This document shows, one piece after another, positions 8,625 through 17,359 of a DNA stretch of 64,000 bases (the first letter of the stretch is position 1; every line of letters starts with the position of its first letter). The notes beneath the pieces were generated by a model. It saw only the letters and a list, made by a program, of their open reading frames with translations. It was not told where the DNA came from and searched no databases. This DNA is from UBA4582 sp047629195 (GTDB lineage Bacteria > Pseudomonadota > Gammaproteobacteria > Pseudomonadales > Azotimanducaceae), in NCBI GenBank assembly GCA_047629195.1, contig JBLHWY010000012.1:1-64000 (forward strand). Reading direction: 5' to 3'. A program made the position numbers and the translations under genes.

Positions 8625-9005
8625 ATGATTTCGACAAAGACCTACGCCATAGGCGACCTTGCAGCTGAGTTCAACATCACGACTCGGACGCTGCGTTTCT
8701 ATGAAGAAAAAGGATTACTGTCGCCAACAAGACAGGGCCAAATTCGAGTTTACAACGCCCGCGACAGAGCCAGACTCAAACTAATACTCAGAGGAAAACG
8801 CCTCGGTCTGGATCTACAGGAAAGTAGCGAAATTATCTCAATGTACGACCCTGGCACCAACAACAGGAAGCAGCTGAAGGCATTACTTAAAAAGATTCAG
8901 GAAAAGAAGATACAACTTATCAGGCAACAGGAAGATTTAGATGCCATGGTCGTGGATCTGGAATCCTGGGAACAAAACTGCAATGAAGCGCTAACAGGGA
9001 CTTAA
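8625..9005 (+). CDS. liuR: MerR family regulator of leucine/branched-chain catabolism
   Basis: A 126-residue MerR protein. Residues 5-45 form the winged HTH (YAIGDLAAEFNITTRTLRFY, then EEKGLLSP), followed by RVYNARDRARLKLILRGKRL and a dimerising helix rich in Lys/Gln (about 85-115). It lacks a metal-binding cysteine cluster, which agrees with a metabolite-sensing LiuR rather than a metal sensor. Directly downstream are isovaleryl-CoA dehydrogenase and both methylcrotonyl-CoA carboxylase subunits, the classic LiuR targets. A palindromic operator lies upstream. Confidence 0.88.
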   Translation: MISTKTYAIGDLAAEFNITTRTLRFYEEKGLLSPTRQGQIRVYNARDRARLKLILRGKRLGLDLQESSEIISMYDPGTNNRKQLKALLKKIQEKKIQLIRQQEDLDAMVVDLESWEQNCNEALTGT

Positions 9006-9032
9006 TCAACACAACATATTTGGAGGTAGACC

Positions 9033-10202
9033 ATGAGCTCATCCTACGCGATGCTGGACCACAATCTGGGTCAAGATATTGATATGCTGCGGGAAACGGT
9101 AAGGCGTTTCAGCGAGACTGAGATTGCGCCGCGTGCCATGGCCATAGACCAGGAGAACGAATTCCCGATGGATCTATGGCGAAAGATGGGGGATCTCGGC
9201 GTACTCGGCGTTACCGTATCAGAAGAGTATGGTGGTAGTAATATGGGCTATCTTGCACATGTTATTGCAATGGAAGAAATCAGCAGGGCCTCCGCCTCTG
9301 TTGGATTGTCATACGGCGCGCATTCCAACCTTTGTGTAAACCAGATTTCGAAAAACGGCACTGATGAACAACGGAGCAAATACCTACCAAAATTGTGCTC
9401 GGGCGAACACATCGGCGCCTTAGCCATGTCGGAACCCGGCGCAGGATCAGACGTCGTCAGCATGACACTCCGCGCGGATAAAAAAGGCGATGTCTATGTG
9501 CTAAACGGGAATAAGATGTGGATAACAAATGGTCCCGACGCAGACACCTATGTCATTTATGCAAAAACCAACCCCGAACAAGGATCCAGAGGTATTACAG
9601 CCTTCATCGTTGAACGCGACTCTGTTGGATTTTCCAGAGCAAAAAAACTAGACAAACTTGGCATGCGTGGCTCAAATACCTGCGAACTCGTTTTTGAAGA
9701 CTGTGAAGTGCCCGCGATAAACATACTGGGCAAAGAAGGCGCAGGTGTCGGTGTGCTCATGTCAGGACTCGACTATGAACGCACGGTTCTCTCCGGCGGG
9801 CCATTAGGTATTATGCAAGCTTGTGTTGATGTCGTCTTACCATATGTTCATGACCGAAAACAATTTGGTCAAGCGATTGGTGAATTCCAATTAATGCAGG
9901 GCAAATTGGCAGATATGTACACCTCGCTCAGCGCCAGTCGCGCCTATCTTTACGCAGTGGCACGTGCCTGTGATAAAGGCTTTGAAAGTAGAAAAGATGC
10001 TGCTGCAGTTATTTTGTACACCGCTGAACAAGCCACCCAAATGGCATTGCAAGCGATACAGGCATTGGGTGGAAACGGCTATATCAATGAATTTTCAACG
10101 GGAAGATTGTTACGCGACGCCAAACTCTACGAAATTGGCGCAGGCACTTCTGAAGTCCGGCGCATGTTGATTGGTCGCGAACTATTTGCTGAATCAGCCT
10201 GA
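9033..10202 (+). CDS. liuA: Isovaleryl-CoA dehydrogenase
   Basis: A 389-residue acyl-CoA dehydrogenase acting on isovaleryl-CoA in leucine breakdown. The catalytic base is where IVD has it: Glu249 in SGLDYERTVLSGGPLG, while the MCAD-type position in GAGTSEVRRMLIGRE is Ala/Gly. Other family blocks are AMSEPGAGSDVVSM (131-144), MWITNGPDADTYV, DRKQFGQAIGEFQLMQGKLA and ALGGNGYINEF. TTTGGAGGTA gives a strong ribosome site. It is the first enzyme gene after liuR. Confidence 0.96.
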   Translation: MSSSYAMLDHNLGQDIDMLRETVRRFSETEIAPRAMAIDQENEFPMDLWRKMGDLGVLGVTVSEEYGGSNMGYLAHVIAMEEISRASASVGLSYGAHSNLCVNQISKNGTDEQRSKYLPKLCSGEHIGALAMSEPGAGSDVVSMTLRADKKGDVYVLNGNKMWITNGPDADTYVIYAKTNPEQGSRGITAFIVERDSVGFSRAKKLDKLGMRGSNTCELVFEDCEVPAINILGKEGAGVGVLMSGLDYERTVLSGGPLGIMQACVDVVLPYVHDRKQFGQAIGEFQLMQGKLADMYTSLSASRAYLYAVARACDKGFESRKDAAAVILYTAEQATQMALQAIQALGGNGYINEFSTGRLLRDAKLYEIGAGTSEVRRMLIGRELFAESA

Positions 10203-10274
10203 TTAAAGATAGGTAAAGATAGCTAAGCATTAAAACAAGCGCCCTTCAAAGATCGAAGGCAGAAGGTATAGAGA

Positions 10275-11882
10275 ATGAGCATTATTACTTCGAAAATTAA
10301 CTCACGGTCCGAAGAGTTTTCTGACAACACCAGTTACATGTCAGCATTGATCGATGAGTTAAACAGCGTCGTTGCAGGCATAAAACAAGGCGGCGGCGAA
10401 AGAAATCAAAAGCGTCACATCAGCCGAGGAAAACTACTGGTACGGGATAGGATAGATGCACTCATCGATCCAGGTACTCCCTTCCTTGAATTATCCCAGC
10501 TCGCGGCACACAAAACCTATGACGACATTATTCCGTCGGCAGGTATTATCACGGGAATTGGCTTGGTTAACGGCCAAGAATGTATCATCATTGCTAACGA
10601 TGCGACCGTTAAAGGCGGCACCTATTACCCACTCACAGTAAAGAAACATCTTCGCGCACAAACTATCGCCTGGGAAAATCACTTACCGTGTATCTATCTG
10701 GTTGATTCTGGTGGGGCAAACCTGCCCAACCAAGATGAGGTCTTCCCAGACAAAGATCACTTCGGTCGTATATTCTTCAATCAGGCGAACATGTCTGCTG
10801 AGAACATTCCCCAGATTGCCGTCGTAATGGGTTCTTGTACCGCCGGCGGCGCTTATGTGCCTGCAATGTCAGATGAATCAATCATAGTAAAAGATACGGG
10901 CACAATCTTTCTTGCGGGACCACCACTGGTTAAAGCCGCGACGGGGGAAGAAGTCACCGCCGAGGAATTGGGTGGCGCCGATGTTCACACCCGGGAATCT
11001 GGTGTCGCCGATCACTACGCGTTGAACGACCTTCATGCGCTTAAAATCGCTAGAGACCGGATCAGCCGCTTGAATCGAGTCAAACAAATTACGCTGGATG
11101 TCACCGAACCCAAAGCACCGCTATATGACCCGACTGAACTGAACGGCATCATTCCGAAAGATTCCAAGAAGCCCTTTGATGTTCGTGAAATCATCGCCCG
11201 TGTTGTTGACGGCTCAGAGTTTGATGAATTTAAGGCACGCTACGGCACAACTTTAATCTGTGGCTTCGCCCGCATCCACGGCTACCCGGTAGGTATCGTC
11301 GCAAACAACGGAGTCTTATTCAGCGAATCAGCACAGAAAGGCGCGCACTTCATCGAGCTGTGCGGTCAACGAAAAATACCACTACTATTTCTACAAAACA
11401 TTACTGGCTTTATGGTGGGCAAGCAGTATGAAACTACAGGGATAGCAAAGCACGGCGCAAAAATGGTGACAGCGGTTGCCTGTGCGAAGGTGCCCAAGAT
11501 CACCATCATCATCGGCAATTCATACGGCGCGGGTAATTATGGTATGTGCGGCCGAGCTTACGACCCAAACTTTTTATTCATGTGGCCCAATGCAAGAATC
11601 TCTGTAATGGGCGGCGAGCAGGCTGCCGGTGTGCTTGCACAGGTAAGGCGTACTCAAATTGAAGCTTCCGGCGAAACCTGGTCCGAGGAAGATGAAGCCG
11701 GGTTCAAACAACCAATTATTGATAACTTTGAAGCTGAGGGGCATGCCTATTACGCTTCTGCGAGACTTTGGGATGATGGCATCATTACTCCTCAAGACAC
11801 TCGTCGCGTCATCGCACTATCACTTTCTGCAACGCTGAATAAACCCATTGAAGAAACACGCTTCGGCGTGTTTCGAATGTAG
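10275..11882 (+). CDS. liuB: Methylcrotonoyl-CoA carboxylase beta (carboxyltransferase) subunit
   Basis: A 535-residue carboxyltransferase that moves CO2 from biotin to 3-methylcrotonyl-CoA. Typical features are the N-terminal RGKLLVRDRIDALIDPGTPF, the oxyanion-hole segment VMGSCTAGGAYVPAMSDES, FLAGPPLVKAATGEEVTAEE, and the C-terminal half motifs PLLFLQNITGFMVG, GNSYGAGNYGMCGRAY and WPNARISVMGGEQAAGVL. Length and motifs match MCCB rather than PccB, and the liuA and liuD neighbours agree. liuD follows 10 bp downstream; liuC, normally next, is not there. Confidence 0.95.
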   Translation: MSIITSKINSRSEEFSDNTSYMSALIDELNSVVAGIKQGGGERNQKRHISRGKLLVRDRIDALIDPGTPFLELSQLAAHKTYDDIIPSAGIITGIGLVNGQECIIIANDATVKGGTYYPLTVKKHLRAQTIAWENHLPCIYLVDSGGANLPNQDEVFPDKDHFGRIFFNQANMSAENIPQIAVVMGSCTAGGAYVPAMSDESIIVKDTGTIFLAGPPLVKAATGEEVTAEELGGADVHTRESGVADHYALNDLHALKIARDRISRLNRVKQITLDVTEPKAPLYDPTELNGIIPKDSKKPFDVREIIARVVDGSEFDEFKARYGTTLICGFARIHGYPVGIVANNGVLFSESAQKGAHFIELCGQRKIPLLFLQNITGFMVGKQYETTGIAKHGAKMVTAVACAKVPKITIIIGNSYGAGNYGMCGRAYDPNFLFMWPNARISVMGGEQAAGVLAQVRRTQIEASGETWSEEDEAGFKQPIIDNFEAEGHAYYASARLWDDGIITPQDTRRVIALSLSATLNKPIEETRFGVFRM

Positions 11883-11892
11883 GACAAGACCT

Positions 11893-13914
11893 ATGTTTAC
11901 TAAAATACTCATCGCAAATCGAGGCGAGATTGCCTGTCGGGTTATCAAAACCGCAAAAAAACTTGGCATCCAGACTGTCGCGATTTATTCCGATGCCGAT
12001 GCCAGCGCACTTCATGTCGAGCTCGCGGACGAAGCTATTCATGTGGGAGGTTCCGCGCCGGCAGATTCTTATCTCCAGAAGGAGCGGATTTTAGCCGCAG
12101 CAGAGCTCACAGGCGCACAAGCCATTCATCCTGGCTATGGATTCCTGTCAGAGAATGCTGAATTTGCCGCGCTTTGTCTGCAACGCAACATCGTTTTCAT
12201 AGGTCCTCCCGTTGAAGCTATTAAGGCAATGGGTTCCAAATCTGCAGCCAAGCACATTATGCAAGCTGCTGGTGTCCCAGTACTTTCCGGCTATCACGGC
12301 GACGATCAGACAATTGAAGTTTTGAAAAACGCTGCAGATGCCGTGGGCTACCCAGTATTACTCAAAGCTGCTGCCGGTGGCGGCGGTAAAGGCATGCGGC
12401 AGGTTCATTCGGCTAAAGAATTTGACGAAGGGTTGACTGCTGCAAAACGAGAAGCAAAATCCAGTTTTGGCGACGACATCATGCTGGTTGAAAAATATCT
12501 ATTAGACCCGCGTCATGTTGAGGTGCAGGTTTTTTGCGATCAAAATGGTAATGGTGTCTATCTTTTTGAGCGCGATTGTAGCGTCCAACGTCGGCATCAA
12601 AAGATAATAGAAGAAGCACCGGCCCCTGGTATGACGCAAGCATTGCGTAGCCAGATGGGAGAAGCTGCAGTGACTGCTGCCCTTGCCATTAATTATGTCG
12701 GTGCTGGTACGGTTGAATTTCTATTGTCTGAAGACGGCACTTTCTATTTCATGGAGATGAATACTCGTCTTCAGGTCGAACACCCTGTCACTGAGATGAT
12801 TACCAATCAGGATTTAGTCGAGTGGCAGCTACGCGTAGCAGATGGTCAAAAACTACCGCTAGCTCAAAACGAGCTTCAAATTCACGGACACGCATTTGAA
12901 GCTAGGATTTACGCAGAAGACCCAGCAAACGAATTCCTGCCCGCGGCAGGATCTTTGAATCTACTACACGCACCACCACAATCTGAGCACGTAAGGGTAG
13001 ACAGCGGTGTAAGGCAAGGCGATGACATCGGTGTATTTTACGATCCGATGATCGCCAAATTAGTTGTCTGGGACGAAGATCGAAAACGTGCATTGCAGCG
13101 CTTGAACCTTGCGCTAGCTGCCTACCGAGTTAGGGGTGTCACAACCAATATAGATTTTTTGGCTTCACTCAGCAGCCACCAGGCATTCGTTGACGGCTTA
13201 GTACACACCGGGTTTATCGAACAACATCGAGACAAATTGTTTGAAAGGCCCAACATCAATGTTGATAAATTTTTCGCCATGGCGATGTGTTTTTTGGTTT
13301 TACAAAATTCAACTGCAATCAGTAGCAACGATATTCTTGCTTCTAAAGACAACCACGCAAACCCATGGCACAGCGGGGATAATTGGCGTTTAAATGGGCC
13401 AAGCGCGCATTCTAGAACAGTGATTTATCAAGGCGAAGAATATCCGCTAGTTGCTGTCGAGATCGGTACCGGTGGAACGCGCAAATTTCGAGTCGAAACA
13501 CCGAATTCGAATCTGGATGTCAATGCCACACTCACTCAGGATAAGTTAACCGTCGAACTTAACGGCCACAAATTTTCCGCGACTGTTTATCAAAACGGCG
13601 ACGACATTTCTTTATTTACAAACGAAGCAACATTCGATTTTCAGGTACCGCCACTTTTTGATTCCGATGGCTCTGCCGATGACGTCCATGGCGGCTTCAC
13701 CGCACCGATGAACGGAACCATCGTTGAAATACTTGCAGACCCAGGACAGGCAGTTGAAGCAGGCACGACTCTGATCATCATGGAAGCAATGAAAATGGAG
13801 CATGCAATGCAGGCACCCTCCGACGGCGTGGTTGGAGAAATTTTCTACAACGTTGGTGATCTAGTGGAGGGCGGCACACTGCTACTGGATTTTAATCCTC
13901 AACAGCCCACTTAG
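11893..13914 (+). CDS. liuD: Methylcrotonoyl-CoA carboxylase alpha (biotin-carrying) subunit
   Basis: A 673-residue biotin-dependent subunit. Residues 1-450 are biotin carboxylase: ILIANRGEIACRVIKTAKK, HPGYGFLSENAEFA, KAAAGGGGKGMRQV (ATP-grasp glycine loop), EKYLLDPRHVEVQV, RDCSVQRRHQKIIEEAPAP and EMNTRLQVEHPVTEM. The C-terminal biotinyl domain has the MEAMKMEHAMQAP motif with the biotin-accepting Lys. The ATG at 11893 is chosen because the protein then starts MFTKILIANRGE as in the family; a longer reading would overlap liuB. It works with LiuB on methylcrotonyl-CoA. Confidence 0.95.
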   Translation: MFTKILIANRGEIACRVIKTAKKLGIQTVAIYSDADASALHVELADEAIHVGGSAPADSYLQKERILAAAELTGAQAIHPGYGFLSENAEFAALCLQRNIVFIGPPVEAIKAMGSKSAAKHIMQAAGVPVLSGYHGDDQTIEVLKNAADAVGYPVLLKAAAGGGGKGMRQVHSAKEFDEGLTAAKREAKSSFGDDIMLVEKYLLDPRHVEVQVFCDQNGNGVYLFERDCSVQRRHQKIIEEAPAPGMTQALRSQMGEAAVTAALAINYVGAGTVEFLLSEDGTFYFMEMNTRLQVEHPVTEMITNQDLVEWQLRVADGQKLPLAQNELQIHGHAFEARIYAEDPANEFLPAAGSLNLLHAPPQSEHVRVDSGVRQGDDIGVFYDPMIAKLVVWDEDRKRALQRLNLALAAYRVRGVTTNIDFLASLSSHQAFVDGLVHTGFIEQHRDKLFERPNINVDKFFAMAMCFLVLQNSTAISSNDILASKDNHANPWHSGDNWRLNGPSAHSRTVIYQGEEYPLVAVEIGTGGTRKFRVETPNSNLDVNATLTQDKLTVELNGHKFSATVYQNGDDISLFTNEATFDFQVPPLFDSDGSADDVHGGFTAPMNGTIVEILADPGQAVEAGTTLIIMEAMKMEHAMQAPSDGVVGEIFYNVGDLVEGGTLLLDFNPQQPT

Positions 13915-13922
13915 TCACCCTG

Positions 13923-14735
13923 TTATCGCAGTCGCATAACGCCTTCCTGCGCCACCGTGACAATGCGTTGGCCTTCAAGGTTGTAGATCGCGCCAAAGGC
14001 GAGACCTCTACCGACGCTCGCTGCGGGACTATGCAAGTCATAGAGCAGCCATTCATTGAAAACCGGTGGTTGATGAAACCACATGCTGTGATCTAGGCTT
14101 GCACCACTTTGCTTACCCTTATCCGCGTGCGGGCGCCACGCTGTGTCCAGCAAAGACCTGTCACTGGCATAAACAACCATGGCCAGATGAATTCTTGGGT
14201 CAACGGGCAGACCTCCGTTCGCTTTCAAGTAGATTTGCTGATCCGGTGGCAACTTGTTCTTGTCCGTTATCTCGGTCGCCATACGGACATCTATGGGCAT
14301 TTCCCGCCAATTGTCTCTGCCGCGCAATTGATCTCGATTGGGCAGATTCGCGGGATTCACCATCAGTGGTGATTCATCTTGATGAACGACACCTGACTCT
14401 ATTCTTTGAAAACTTGCTTGAAGCTGAAAAATAATCTCGTCATTCTGGCGCGCGGTCACATTGCGAACCCTAAAATTTTTACCTTGCTTCACACGGCTAA
14501 CATCGAACAAAATCCCAGCATTGGGTCTTCCAGGTCTCAGAAAGTAGGCATGTAATGAATGCAAAGGAAAATCTTCCACGGTTAACTGCGCTGCCATCGC
14601 AGCCTGAGCAGCTACCAGACCGCCAAACAAGCGCGAATTTTCTGTTACGCCGCCTGTTCCCGACCCGCCCGAGAAAACATCTTCGCTGACTTCTTGCAGG
14701 TTGAGTCGTTTTAAAAGACGCGCTAACAAAGCCAT
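13923..14735 (-). CDS. tesB: Acyl-CoA thioesterase II
   Basis: A 270-residue TesB-type double-hotdog thioesterase, close to the family's usual 285. Blocks include RLFGGLVAAQAAMAA, LHSLHAYFLRPGRPN, KNFRVRNVTARQNDEIIFQ and, in the second hotdog, SLDHSMWFHQPPVFNEWLLY with AFGAIYNLEGQRIVTVAQEG at the end. It hydrolyses medium/long acyl-CoA to free acid and CoA. It converges on liuD and lies 22 bp after an acyl-CoA dehydrogenase gene on the same strand, so all three minus-strand genes here may be one transcript. Confidence 0.92.
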   Translation of the reverse strand: MALLARLLKRLNLQEVSEDVFSGGSGTGGVTENSRLFGGLVAAQAAMAAQLTVEDFPLHSLHAYFLRPGRPNAGILFDVSRVKQGKNFRVRNVTARQNDEIIFQLQASFQRIESGVVHQDESPLMVNPANLPNRDQLRGRDNWREMPIDVRMATEITDKNKLPPDQQIYLKANGGLPVDPRIHLAMVVYASDRSLLDTAWRPHADKGKQSGASLDHSMWFHQPPVFNEWLLYDLHSPAASVGRGLAFGAIYNLEGQRIVTVAQEGVMRLR

Positions 14736-14757
14736 ACAGAGACCTTCTTCCTATTAT

Positions 14758-15792
14758 TCACAAGCTCGTAATACGAGGCCACAACTGATCTGCACCTGTC
14801 GCACACATTTGACGACCAATCAACACTTGCCACCTACGCTCGCTACCGTATTCTTCGCGCCAACTCCAAAGCCTTCTGGTTCTATGGTTCAGATGGTGTT
14901 CAAGAGTATAGCCAATAGCCCCCATCACCTGGTGCGCGACTTCCGTGCAGGGCCCACATGCTTGTCCAACTCGAGATTTAGCAAAGGCAATTTCTAATTC
15001 GACTGGCTCTGATAATTGAACGAGCGAATCCACTAATCGAATACTTGCTGCGACGTCTCCGGCCATTGTCGCGAGTTGATGTTGAATCGCCTGAAATTTA
15101 GAGATGGACCTGCCGAATTGCTGCCTTGTTAGGGCGTAATCAACAGCAAGTTCTAAAACGCTCTCAAGCGCACCCGACATCATAACCGCACGCGTCATCG
15201 CACCCAACCGCTCTATGTGATCATAGATGTCGTCTGGCGCTTTGTGTATCTCAGAAGCTCCAAGCTTGACATCCACTTCAACGGCGTCCCTTGGCTCTCC
15301 TGCAATATTCTTCTGCTCAGTTAGGTCAAAGACATTGCGATCAACGATACACAACACGAGCCCACCTTTATGACGAGCAGGAAGGTAAATTCGGTCAGCC
15401 CATCGAGCAAATGCTACCGAGCGTGCATGACCAGTGAGTACGTAATCGTCTGATAATTCGAAATCACCCGTGGCCACTGTCGCGACACCACCCGGGATTG
15501 AGATCGCACCAACAAGATTTGCTAAACTAGCAGCGATGAAAGTTTCTGCGATTGGAATTGGCGCAGCAAACCGCGCTGCGCAACGGATGACTGTCAACGA
15601 GTCACCTAGATCGCCCGCAGCACCGCCAAGGTGCTCAGGTAAGCCAGCGAGTATCAAGCCGTTCTCTTCTAATATTTTCCAAAGTTCCGCGGCGAATTGA
15701 CCTGACTCCGAGGCGTCAACAACCTCTGGTGTACAATGGTCCTGAAGTATTCTGTTTGTCGTCTCGATGATCAGACGAGTCTCTTCTTTCAT
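14758..15792 (-). CDS. Acyl-CoA dehydrogenase, short partner-type subunit
   Basis: A 344-residue acyl-CoA dehydrogenase-like protein with weak central motifs and a clear C-terminal domain (RQQFGRSISKFQAIQHQLA, HQVMGAIGYTLEHHLNHRTR). The usual glycine-rich EGT/GGT segment is replaced by REEYGSERRWQVLIGRQM. Start is the ATG at 15792 because GGAG lies 8 nt upstream. It follows, on the same strand, a 376-residue dehydrogenase with a complete motif set. Such long/short adjacent pairs often form heterotetrameric dehydrogenases for steroid or bulky-acyl substrates; that pairing is inference. Confidence 0.86.
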   Translation of the reverse strand: MKEETRLIIETTNRILQDHCTPEVVDASESGQFAAELWKILEENGLILAGLPEHLGGAAGDLGDSLTVIRCAARFAAPIPIAETFIAASLANLVGAISIPGGVATVATGDFELSDDYVLTGHARSVAFARWADRIYLPARHKGGLVLCIVDRNVFDLTEQKNIAGEPRDAVEVDVKLGASEIHKAPDDIYDHIERLGAMTRAVMMSGALESVLELAVDYALTRQQFGRSISKFQAIQHQLATMAGDVAASIRLVDSLVQLSEPVELEIAFAKSRVGQACGPCTEVAHQVMGAIGYTLEHHLNHRTRRLWSWREEYGSERRWQVLIGRQMCATGADQLWPRITSL

Positions 15793-15859
15793 GATGTTTC
15801 TCCGTACCGCTGTTAACAACAGTCATATCCCGTGTTGTTTTGTATCTACCCTAAGCCAT

Positions 15860-16990
15860 TTATCTCAAGCCCAGACCACGGGCGATTACGCCTCTCAAAA
15901 TTTCCCGAGTGCCACCGCGCAAAGTAAACGAGGGGGCATGCAGAATTGTGTCGTTTAGCGTCGTTAGAAAACGTTCAGCTGCATCTACGGGCATAAGAGA
16001 CCGGATCGTCTCTGGTACGATCCGTTCAAAATTATTGCCTAGCTCTTTGACCAGAGCCGCTTCAGTACTCGGCGTCTTACCCTCCTCCAACATACCCGCA
16101 ACCGAGATAGACATTCTTCTCAAAGCGACCAATTCCGCTACTAGCTTACCAATTAAAACGGCTTGTTCATCGGTAGGATTAGCTCCAACCTCTCGAATGA
16201 ATTCTACAATAACAAGAAAAGAGGATAGAAATCGCTCGGGGCCACTTCGCTCATAGCCTAATTCACTCATGACCTGAACCCAGCCATTACCAGGCTCACC
16301 AATCACATAATCGTCAGGGACAAAAACATCATCGAAGAAAACTTGATTGAAATCGCTTTCACCCGCCAAATTCTTAATGCCACGCACTGTGACATTCGGG
16401 CCCTTGAGGTCTATCAAAAACTGGCTCATACCAGCGTGGCGGTTATCAGAAGCCGGTTCTGTCCTCACCAGGGCGACCATGTAGTGATTCATGTGAGCGC
16501 CACTCGTCCAGATTTTACTCCCGTTGACACTCCAGCCCCCTTCGACCTTAACAGCGCTTGTCCGTATGGATGCTAGATCAGATCCGGTGTCAGGCTCACT
16601 CATACCAATTGAGAAAAAGCTTTCGCCTCGTGTGATAGGTGGCAAGAACTTTTGGCGCTGAGCTTCAGTGCCAAATTTCAACAGCAACGGACCGCTCTGT
16701 CTATCTGCAATCCAGTGAGTAGAAACCGGCGCGCCTGCAGCAAGCAACTCTTCTGTCACCACATAGCGTTCAAGAAAAGATCGGTTTCCCCCTCCGTATT
16801 GCTTAGGCCAAGTCATGCCTATCCATCCCTTGCTGGCAAGCCGCTGACTAAATTCTGCAGATGACCCGGCATTAAAATCCGAGTTTGGAAACCAGCTATC
16901 CTCTTCCGCTAGAAAAGCTCTGACTTCCCTACGCAACTCATCCGCATTTGCGGGTAACGAGACAGGTTCAAAGTTTAGTCCCTGGAACAT
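15860..16990 (-). CDS. Acyl-CoA dehydrogenase family protein
   Basis: A 376-residue acyl-CoA dehydrogenase. Seen: GMTWPKQYGGGNRSFLERYV, SIGMSEPDTGSDLASIRT, VNGSKIWTSGAHMNHYMVAL, FFDDVFVPDDYVIGEPGNGW and the C-terminal TLRGGTREILRGVIARGLGL. The EGT-type catalytic position is Gly. This motif set is common among dehydrogenases that act as partner subunits on branched or ring-bearing acyl-CoAs. It is the first of three minus-strand genes that run on to a shorter dehydrogenase and tesB. Confidence 0.9.
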   Translation of the reverse strand: MFQGLNFEPVSLPANADELRREVRAFLAEEDSWFPNSDFNAGSSAEFSQRLASKGWIGMTWPKQYGGGNRSFLERYVVTEELLAAGAPVSTHWIADRQSGPLLLKFGTEAQRQKFLPPITRGESFFSIGMSEPDTGSDLASIRTSAVKVEGGWSVNGSKIWTSGAHMNHYMVALVRTEPASDNRHAGMSQFLIDLKGPNVTVRGIKNLAGESDFNQVFFDDVFVPDDYVIGEPGNGWVQVMSELGYERSGPERFLSSFLVIVEFIREVGANPTDEQAVLIGKLVAELVALRRMSISVAGMLEEGKTPSTEAALVKELGNNFERIVPETIRSLMPVDAAERFLTTLNDTILHAPSFTLRGGTREILRGVIARGLGLR

Positions 16991-17359
16991 TATTCATTCC
17001 TCAAATGTATAAAATACGCAACCCTAGCGGCTTTTGTTTATTTTTGCACTTTTTTATTAGACGGAAATTCCAAGCAGTAACAACGTCAAACGTATCCTCC
17101 TTGTGCGGGATCTTGATACTAAATAGAAAGTTTTGCCCCTCTATTAACTCCTCCAACAGAGTCCACTTTGATAAAAGCGGACACTTCAACTTTGGAAATC
17201 CGGACATTACAACTTTGGTTCTGCCTTTTGTTTGTAATTCGTTGCGCTCAGCACGCTCTTTGCGGTTTTTGGACTAGTTTAGAACGATATCCATGTAGTA
17301 TTAAAGTCTCAGTAACGTATACGAAATTTGCGTGATAAACGCTCAAAGGAAGAAAACTG
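16991..17359. other. Intergenic region between divergent acyl-CoA dehydrogenase and AraC genes
   Basis: A 369-bp AT-rich gap without a convincing gene. It should hold the divergent promoters and contains a short tandem repeat at 17178-17218 (separate entry). Frames open here encode nothing recognisable. Confidence 0.5.
17178..17218. repeat. Two direct copies of an 18-bp element (CGGACA..TCAACTTTGG type)
   Basis: cggacacttcaactttgg at 17178-17195 is repeated as cggacattacaactttgg at 17201-17218: 16 of 18 bases identical with a 23-bp period. It lies 142 bp upstream of the AraC gene. It may be a tandem operator (AraC-family proteins often bind direct repeats) or a relic of a transposon end with repeated terminal sequences. 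Neither can be decided here. Confidence 0.55.

Noticed and set aside
17001..17207. 68-residue minus-strand frame in the dehydrogenase/AraC gap
   Set aside because: It contains the 18-bp repeat, has no homologous pattern, and has no ribosome site; treated as non-coding.
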